Source: a bacterium
GTDB taxonomy: Bacteria; Patescibacteriota; Saccharimonadia; Saccharimonadales; Saccharimonadaceae
Direction of reading: 5' to 3'
DNA length: 45,186 nt
Assembly: GCA_030429445.1 (NCBI GenBank)
Contig: JAUIFG010000008.1
Span: forward strand, 1-45,186
The notes beneath the pieces were generated by a model. That model made no database searches and was not told the origin of the DNA. It saw nothing but the letters and a program-made list of their open reading frames with translations. The translations under genes were made by a program, and so were the position numbers. Positions 40,882 through 45,186 of this stretch are shown here, piece after piece. Position 1 is the first letter of the stretch; the number at the start of each line of letters is the position of its first letter.

Positions 40882-41421
40882 ATGAGTTCTTTCGAAAAAC
40901 AAAAATCGACAACCTCTACCAACGACGCAAAAAACATAGAACTTCGAAATATAAACGCTTCACATTTGCCAGCGCTCAAAGAATTATTCAGCAAAAATCA
41001 AGATTTTTTTGGTAAAGGAGGCATCATAGCCGATGATCTGTACGACAGAATCGAAGATGAAATATCCTCAAACCAACCCGATGGCATACGAAGAATGGGA
41101 ATTTGGCTGGCCGATCGAATGATCGGATATGTTGGACTTATCCAGGAAGACATGAATGCAAACGAAATTGAAGTTTCGTATGCGCTCGACAAAGAATTTA
41201 CAAAGCGTGGTATTGCCCGTGCAGCTATACAAACTGTCACCGATCACGAAACTGATGATGGTAATCAAGTGATTGCCGAAGTTGAAGCACGCAATCACAA
41301 GAGCATGCAATTGCTCGAAGATCTGGGATACAAACGGCAACAACGCATGCGAGATGGTCGATTTGTATTCAAAAAAGATGCCACAGATGTCGAAAGTCTG
41401 ATGCACCGACTCGAATTCTAA
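40882..41421 (+). CDS. GNAT-family N-acetyltransferase (RimJ/RimL-like)
   Basis: 179 residues. After a disordered 17-residue N-terminus: IELRNINASHLPALKELFSK, MIGYVGLIQEDMNANEIEVS, then YALDKEFTKRGIARAAIQTV (acetyl-CoA motif A, K-R-G-I-A) and EVEARNHKSMQLLEDLGYKR (motif B). This is the ribosomal-protein/aminoacyl acetyltransferase type; the substrate is unknown. ATG 40882 is predicted to be leaderless. Confidence 0.9.
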   Translation: MSSFEKQKSTTSTNDAKNIELRNINASHLPALKELFSKNQDFFGKGGIIADDLYDRIEDEISSNQPDGIRRMGIWLADRMIGYVGLIQEDMNANEIEVSYALDKEFTKRGIARAAIQTVTDHETDDGNQVIAEVEARNHKSMQLLEDLGYKRQQRMRDGRFVFKKDATDVESLMHRLEF

Positions 41422-41459
41422 TCTGTTAAAATGATTAGTGTCGAGTGAACATCGGACAT

Positions 41460-41547
41460 GGAGAGGTGCAGGAGTGGTTGAACTGGCCGCTCTCGAAAAG
41501 CGGTATGGGGCAACTCATCGAGGGTTCGAATCCCTCTCTCTCCGCCA
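41460..41547 (+). tRNA. tRNA-Ser(CGA)
   Basis: Acceptor GGAGAGG pairs with 41537-41543 (one G-U); discriminator G; CCA encoded (41545-41547). The anticodon loop CTCGAAA gives CGA, reading UCG. Long variable arm; T-loop GGTTCGAATCC. Confidence 0.97.
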
Positions 41548-41548
41548 T

Positions 41549-41580
41549 AAAAAATGGCCCATACAGATGGGCTATTTTTT
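41549..41580. terminator. Bidirectional terminator between tRNA-Ser and tRNA-Arg
   Basis: A-rich arm, GCCCAT (41557-41562), ACAG loop, ATGGGC (41567-41572), then T6. Arms pair over 14 bp including one G-U. Serves both converging tRNAs. Confidence 0.9.
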
Positions 41581-41581
41581 A

Positions 41582-41658
41582 TGGTACACCCGATACGATT
41601 CGAACGTACGACCTTCGGCTCCGCAAGCCGACGCTCTATCCAGCTGAGCTACGGGTGC
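41582..41658 (-). tRNA. tRNA-Arg(GCG)
   Basis: Acceptor GCACCCG (41652-41658) pairs with 41586-41592; D-arm GCTC/GAGC; anticodon stem TCGGC/GCCGA with loop TTGCGGA, giving anticodon GCG (reads CGC/CGU). Discriminator A and encoded CCA (41582-41584). GCG instead of the usual bacterial ACG means no inosine is needed. Confidence 0.95.
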
Positions 41659-41713
41659 GCGTCGGCGCAACCATGCAAGCATATCATAATTTTACAGAGG
41701 TGACAAGATGAAA

Positions 41714-42412
41714 CTAGAGTCGAAGCATGCGAACCAAACGATCAACAGCATCGAGTTTGAGATCTTTCATTGGCAAAATTTCACCCAAAACATCAACAAT
41801 ATCCTCACCAGCTTCCTCGGGAAAATACACTGTTATGCTTGGCTGGAACCGTTGTGTTGGAATGAGCATTATCGAAAAATCTTCACCATCCCGAATAACT
41901 CCAAATGACTTGAAATCATCGTATTTATACAACTTGTTATCTATCGTTAGCCCGTCCTCGGTCAGTGAATAATTAAGCTCGCGAGGTGCACGGCGCAAAT
42001 AAACCACAATAATAAACACTACGACAGCAATCAGCGCAGTAAATGACCAGGCTTGCGTCCACACAGACAGGACAACAAAGCCTACTGTAATGAGCGCAAA
42101 CAACACAAACCACTTTGTGCCTTTTTCTTGATGAATGTATTCGTGGGCTGTCCATGATACGGATTCATCATCACCAAAAACCCCTTCATCTTGACCTTGA
42201 GTAGAAGGTTGCCCCGTAACAACTTTATTGTCAGAAACGGGCTCGTCAAGCGCAGCCTGAAAAGCAGCTGGATCAACTGGACCCGAGACAGCAGGTGTTG
42301 TTGGTGAGGTCACTTGATCAAACTGTGACGTAGAAAATTGCGGTGGCTCGGAAGGCGAAACGACCTGATTCTGATCAGGACGCTGCAAATCAGGCGACTG
42401 GTTCGGTTGCAT
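41714..42412 (-). CDS. Membrane protein with disordered N-terminus and PH-like C-terminus
   Basis: 232 residues. Residues 1-90 are Pro/Gln/Ser-rich and disordered. Two adjacent membrane helices (WFVLFALITVGFVVLSVW; FTALIAVVVFIIVVYL, about 107-145). Then a beta-rich domain (RELNYSLTEDGLTIDNKLYK ... FKSFGVIRDGEDFSIMLIPT ... SITVYFPEE) that resembles the bacterial PH-like part of DUF5673-type proteins. ATG 42412 lies 6 nt after TGC-TATAAT (42419-42424): leaderless. Similar helix-pair plus PH-like proteins are common in CPR genomes; function unknown. Confidence 0.82.
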   Translation of the reverse strand: MQPNQSPDLQRPDQNQVVSPSEPPQFSTSQFDQVTSPTTPAVSGPVDPAAFQAALDEPVSDNKVVTGQPSTQGQDEGVFGDDESVSWTAHEYIHQEKGTKWFVLFALITVGFVVLSVWTQAWSFTALIAVVVFIIVVYLRRAPRELNYSLTEDGLTIDNKLYKYDDFKSFGVIRDGEDFSIMLIPTQRFQPSITVYFPEEAGEDIVDVLGEILPMKDLKLDAVDRLVRMLRL

Positions 42413-42467
42413 GATAACATTATAGCATGAGCGAAATAAACGCTATTCTCGAAAATAACTCGCTTTT

Positions 42468-42608
42468 TTAATCTGTCACGTTCAGGTAAATACCCCAAAA
42501 ATATACAGTCAACACCAGGACAACAAGACTGACGATAAGCGCGCCCGTGGCTATAGCGAGAGCAAGGTTGCTTTTTGTCAGAAGTTTTTTGATTCTTTTC
42601 TTCTTCAT
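42468..42608 (-). CDS. 46-aa basic single-helix membrane protein
   Basis: MKKKRIKKLLTKSNLALAIA begins a Lys-rich cytoplasmic end followed by one membrane helix (LALAIATGALIVSLVVLVLTVYF). GGAAG lies 4 nt before ATG 42608, and the gene starts 13 bp after the pilin stop on the same strand, so it is co-transcribed with the pilin. It may be a small pilus-associated or assembly peptide; that is inference. Confidence 0.6.
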   Translation of the reverse strand: MKKKRIKKLLTKSNLALAIATGALIVSLVVLVLTVYFWGIYLNVTD

Positions 42609-42621
42609 AAACTTCCGGTCC

Positions 42622-43113
42622 CTAGCTACCCCCGAGATACGTATAGTAGGCGGGTGATGTCCAGCCACTTACTAAGGTCGATTCGGTTTCTAGCTTCATT
42701 CCAGTGATAAAATTATCTGACTGATTAGTACTAAATCCGGTGGCACTCGTTTTTTGATAACCAACACCGTATCTATATCGATCGTTCCCACTGTTCACTG
42801 GGTCTGTTGGCAAATCTGCCATATACTCTGGTACAAGTGAGCTTTCAATTGAATCCATAAAGCATGCGCTCTGAGTAGCTCCTGGTACATATGTCGTATT
42901 ACTGCAAGTGGGGTAGCCACCATTGTCTACGTGGTACAAAAACAATGCTTTTTCGATTGATTTCATCTCTGAAAGACGCTCAGAGTCCCTTGCTCGCTGG
43001 GTTATCCCGGAATAGGCAACTGTCACAATCGCTGCCAAAATACCAATCACAACCACGACAATGAGGAGTTCAACGATGGTGAAGCCGTTTTGTTTATTTT
43101 TTGCCCACTTCAT
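42622..43113 (-). CDS. Type IV pseudopilin / major pilin-like protein (second copy)
   Basis: 163 residues. Leader MKWAKNKQNG, then G|FTIVELLIVVVVIGILAA with Glu5 and a hydrophobic helix. The region to about residue 45 (IVTVAYSGITQRARDSERLS) nearly repeats that of the pilin at 796-1353, while the globular part differs (two cysteines bracketing SNTTYVPGATQSA, a D-region loop with NPVNSGNDRYRYGVGYQ). The latter resembles the minor-pilin or GspG-like pattern DPVN..DRY. ATG 43113 is preferred over 43122 because TATAAT (43121-43126) ends 7 nt before it. A 46-aa membrane peptide follows. Confidence 0.88.
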   Translation of the reverse strand: MKWAKNKQNGFTIVELLIVVVVIGILAAIVTVAYSGITQRARDSERLSEMKSIEKALFLYHVDNGGYPTCSNTTYVPGATQSACFMDSIESSLVPEYMADLPTDPVNSGNDRYRYGVGYQKTSATGFSTNQSDNFITGMKLETESTLVSGWTSPAYYTYLGGS

Positions 43114-43136
43114 ATGCTTCATTATACACGCCCACG

Positions 43137-43163
43137 AAAAGAGCCCGACCTTTTGGTCGAGCT
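43137..43163 (-). terminator. Intrinsic terminator after the tRNA-like remnant
   Basis: Minus strand AGCTCGACC-AAAA-GGTCGGGCT (one U-G pair), followed by CTTTT. It lies just past the CCA of the remnant at 43173-43227. Confidence 0.75.
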
Positions 43164-43172
43164 GTTTTCATT

Positions 43173-43227
43173 TGGCGGAGGAGGGGAGGTATCGCTCCAT
43201 CCGCCAGCTGACGGATTCCGCTCCTCC
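43173..43227 (-). other. Mini tRNA-like remnant of tRNA-Ser
   Basis: GGAGGAG (43221-43227) pairs with CTCCTCC (43177-43183), followed by discriminator G and CCA, exactly as in tRNA-Ser(GCT). Only 37 nt lie between, folding as two small hairpins (ATCCG/CGGAT; GGAG/CTCC), with no anticodon arm or T-loop sequence. 18 bp at its 3' end (43171-43188) repeat 43374-43391. It is a deletion remnant or an active tRNA-like structure. Confidence 0.55.
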
Positions 43228-43235
43228 GCTTGCTT

Positions 43236-43327
43236 GAAAAGAAAATAGCTACGCTGCTTTCTTTTCTGCGCTTCGCTACGCCGAACCCCCGCTTTGTTTT
43301 GTCTTACGACAAAACGCGGGAGTTCGG
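43236..43327. repeat. Hairpin-rich spacer between tRNA-like elements
   Basis: GAAAAGAAA/TTTCTTTTC (43236-43244/43258-43266) and a long stem CCGAAC...GTTCGG with CCCGC/GCGGG and TTTTGTC/GACAAAA inside (43281-43327). No credible ORF. It may encode a small structured RNA or be remnant sequence. Confidence 0.45.
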
Positions 43328-43340
43328 ATCTCGCCACAGC

Positions 43341-43367
43341 AAAAAGAAACGAGCCCAGATGGACTCG
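43341..43367 (-). terminator. Terminator of tRNA-Ser(GCT)
   Basis: Minus strand CGAGTCC-ATCT-GGGCTCG (one U-G pair), followed by TTTCTTTTT. Confidence 0.8.
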
Positions 43368-43375
43368 ATTCTTTT

Positions 43376-43468
43376 TGGCGGAGGAGGGGAGATTCGAACT
43401 CCCGCTGCAGGTCTCCCCACACTAACGATTTAGCAAACCGTCCCCTTCAGCCACTTGGGTACTCCTCC
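43376..43468 (-). tRNA. tRNA-Ser(GCT)
   Basis: Acceptor GGAGGAG (43462-43468) pairs with 43380-43386; discriminator G; CCA encoded. The anticodon loop TTGCTAA gives GCT, reading AGC/AGU. Long variable arm; T-loop AGTTCGAATCT. Confidence 0.97.
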
Positions 43469-43584
43469 ATATTTGATTGTAGAGTCTCTATCGTGATACT
43501 CCTACGTTCTGCAAAGTTCGGGGACGGTTTCCGTCCATACATTTGCGTTTCACGCAGCAGCCACTTGAGCTATTTTAGCACTCT

Positions 43585-43674
<90 letters not shown>

Positions 43675-43721
43675 GTTCATACTACTGAGTACTCAACAGA
43701 CATTTTAGCAGATTACCACTG

Positions 43722-44390
43722 TTAATCCAATGGTTGTCGACTAATCGAAGCGACCCAGACAGTTTGAGCACCTGCGTCTTTGAGTTTTTGGGATACGTAG
43801 TTTATCGTCGCCCCCGTTGTTACAACATCGTCAATTAACAAATATGTCTTTTGAGGGTTGATGGAACCTTCGTAAATAAACGCTGCCTGCGCCTGTCTGA
43901 TCCGCTGTTGCCTTCCTGCTGAACGCTGTTTGGTTGATTGAGCACGTTTCAAACTCGTCTCGACGGGAAGATTTCTTAATTTGCCCAACTGTCGAGCGAT
44001 CAACAGCATATGATCATAACCCCTCTGGCGAATATGTGAACTAACCGTTGGAACGGGAATAATAACCGTTTCTAGCGGTAATTCCGGTAAATAGTCGTGA
44101 AGTAATTCCGCAAGAGGACGGTAGGCTGCGCGTGCATTTGTAAACTTGAAATTTCCAATCAGACGTTGGATATGTTCGCGCCTATCGGCGACACACCAAG
44201 CTCGATCATAAAAAACATTGCATTCACCACACACCCCACTCTTACCCGGTAAACCCTTGCCACATGCAACACAGCGTAAAAATGGCTCATCTAAGATGTC
44301 GTTTTTACAACCATAACACAATAAGCCGCCTTCATTTCCACAACCAGAACAGAGGTGGGGCGCCAAAAAAGCAATACTGTTATCAATCAT
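43722..44390 (-). CDS. comF: ComF-family phosphoribosyltransferase-like protein
   Basis: 222 residues. N-terminal double zinc-ribbon (CSGCGNEGGLLCYGC; CVACGKGLPGKSGVCGEC), then the PRTase fold: TVIIPVPTVSSHIRQRGYDH, ARQL, RAQSTKQRSAGRQQRI, and the PRPP loop YLLIDDVVTTGATI. In naturally transformable bacteria ComF works at the inner face of the DNA uptake machine. With two type IV pilins in the window it supports DNA uptake competence. ATG 44390 has no Shine-Dalgarno sequence. Transcribed toward the tRNA-Ser genes. Confidence 0.94.
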   Translation of the reverse strand: MIDNSIAFLAPHLCSGCGNEGGLLCYGCKNDILDEPFLRCVACGKGLPGKSGVCGECNVFYDRAWCVADRREHIQRLIGNFKFTNARAAYRPLAELLHDYLPELPLETVIIPVPTVSSHIRQRGYDHMLLIARQLGKLRNLPVETSLKRAQSTKQRSAGRQQRIRQAQAAFIYEGSINPQKTYLLIDDVVTTGATINYVSQKLKDAGAQTVWVASISRQPLD

Positions 44391-44421
44391 TGTAATTTTT
44401 ACGTATTTACACGTCCTCTGG

Positions 44422-44450
44422 TTGATTATCCTAGTAGTATTAGTTATACT
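44422..44450 (+). promoter_or_regulatory. hsp20 promoter
   Basis: TTGATT (44422-44427), 17-nt spacer, TATACT (44445-44450), with a leader of about 40 nt. No CIRCE is present here. Confidence 0.65.
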
Positions 44451-44496
44451 GTAAGGGACTAATTGTCAAGAGCCAAGAGTAAAAGTGGAGGATACG

Positions 44497-44967
44497 ATGG
44501 CCCGTAAACAAAATAACGATGATCTCTTAATTGAGGACGAGTTGGCCGCAGCGTTTCTGAACGACGATGACGACCTAAGCAATAGCGACGAGACCGCTAC
44601 CGTCACGACAACAGCCGAAGATGAATCTACTGATGATGACTTTCCGGGTCAGCTTGCTGTAGATGTCTACGAGACTGAGGATAGACTAGTCGTAAAAGCT
44701 CGAACAGCTGGTGTAAACAAAGACGACCTAGATGTCAGTATCAGTGATGGTATTTTAACTGTCAGTGGCACTCTGAGTAGTGGCGACGAGACAGGAACAA
44801 CAAACTGGCACATTCAAGAATGCTATTGGGGCGAATTCAGTCGCACCTTGGCTCTACCTGTTGCCGTCAAAGAAGATGAAGTAGAGGCCGTTCTAAAAGA
44901 CGGTGTTCTGACAATCAGCTTTAATAAGGTCAAGCAAGAACAAGCAAAGAAGATCCAGGTTCTATAA
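44497..44967 (+). CDS. Small heat-shock protein, Hsp20 family
   Basis: 156 residues. The N-terminal 50 residues are highly acidic and disordered (LIEDELAAAFLNDDDDLSNS), unusual for Hsp20. The alpha-crystallin domain runs about 52-145: LAVDVYETEDRLVVKARTAG, KDDLDVSISDGILTVSGTLS, ECYWGEFSRTLALPVAV, then AVLKDGVLTISF with the A-x-x-x-D-G-V-L-T signature. It holds unfolding proteins for refolding. ATG 44497 follows GGAGG; the upstream GTG 44485 lies before the Shine-Dalgarno sequence and is rejected. Confidence 0.93.
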   Translation: MARKQNNDDLLIEDELAAAFLNDDDDLSNSDETATVTTTAEDESTDDDFPGQLAVDVYETEDRLVVKARTAGVNKDDLDVSISDGILTVSGTLSSGDETGTTNWHIQECYWGEFSRTLALPVAVKEDEVEAVLKDGVLTISFNKVKQEQAKKIQVL

Positions 44968-44984
44968 ATAGAATCGTCGGTAAT

Positions 44985-45014
44985 AAAAACTCCCGCTAAT
45001 TGGCGGGAGTTTTT
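44985..45014. terminator. Bidirectional intrinsic terminator
   Basis: AAAAACTCCCGC and GCGGGAGTTTTT, 12-bp arms with a 6-nt loop, between hsp20 and the converging VirB2-like gene. Confidence 0.93.
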
Positions 45015-45035
45015 ATGTGATTCAGAGTAACTCTA

Positions 45036-45186
45036 TTAGTTTCCGTCTGTGAAACTTTGAATAACAAAGTTGACAACAGCGTAGGCAAGGATTGCCACCA
45101 CAACACCAACGATGGCATACAAAATTGTGTTCTTTGCATCTGCGACTTTTGTCGAGTCACCACCAGACACAACATAACGAACACCA
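45036..45186 (-). CDS. VirB2/TrbC-like small membrane protein, C-terminal part
   Basis: The last 49 residues of a gene that begins beyond the window. VVSGGDSTKVADAKNTILYA leads into one hydrophobic helix (ILYAIVGVVVAILAYAVVNF) and ends VIQSFTDGN. The wording (GGDxxKVxxAKxxILYAIVG) is that of TrbC/VirB2-type pilin-like proteins that occur in several copies in Saccharibacteria and are linked to type IV secretion. The start and first helix are not visible, so family membership is probable, not proven. Confidence 0.7.
   Translation of the reverse strand, partial: GVRYVVSGGDSTKVADAKNTILYAIVGVVVAILAYAVVNFVIQSFTDGN

Overview
The window reads as chromosomal DNA of a Candidatus Saccharibacteria (TM7, Patescibacteria/CPR) bacterium. 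This is an inference. It rests on small densely packed genes, type IV pseudopilins, a sortase-type surface protein, two FemAB-like peptidoglycan-bridge enzymes, a VirB2/TrbC-like small membrane protein, a bifunctional PGI/PMI, and several large membrane proteins with no recognisable relatives. TGA acts as a stop (for example at the end of nrdA and of the HIT gene), so the standard bacterial code fits and the TGA=Gly code of some other CPR lineages does not.

Layout. 1-9.2 kb: argS (cut by the window edge), a pseudopilin, pyrG, a 698-aa coiled-coil membrane protein, zwf, a deoxyribosyltransferase-like/membrane fusion, a GT-A-like glycosyltransferase and an orphan gene. 9.2-13.4 kb: a class I ribonucleotide reductase operon, nrdA - 57-aa ORF - nrdB, behind a structured leader and NrdR-like sites. 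13.4-19.1 kb: marR, a SIMPL protein, a YdeI/OmdA-like protein, tRNA-Ser, a MacB-type ABC exporter, PGI/PMI and a Pro-rich protein. 19.1-24.4 kb: an LPXTG surface protein, a poly-proline membrane protein, a small disordered protein and an AAA/DUF4143 ATPase with a palindromic operator. 24.4-29.9 kb: groES-groEL under CIRCE, a disordered protein divergent from a PD-(D/E)XK-like protein, two small proteins (one a degenerate phosphohexomutase domain I) and a FemAB-like protein. 29.8-36.9 kb: murE-like ligase, two coupled envelope ORFs and a histidine kinase on one strand; tsaC and tsaD (t6A synthesis) and a second FemAB-like gene. 36.9-45.2 kb: valS, rlmH with a HIT protein, GNAT, four tRNAs plus a tRNA-like remnant, a second pseudopilin, comF, hsp20 and the end of a VirB2-like gene.

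The strongest novelty candidate is the nrd operon. NrdA keeps its active-site cysteines and radical-transfer tyrosines but lacks the C-terminal redox CxxC tail. A 57-aa ORF with its own Shine-Dalgarno sequence, between nrdA and nrdB, ends in exactly such a tail (CEGCQ). NrdB has Phe where the radical Tyr is expected and Glu as first metal ligand, as in class Ic enzymes.

A second window-wide signal is leaderless transcription. About sixteen genes have a -10 hexamer ending 6-8 nt before the start codon and no Shine-Dalgarno sequence. Many lineage-specific genes instead carry a full TTGAC(A/T)-N16/17--10 promoter.
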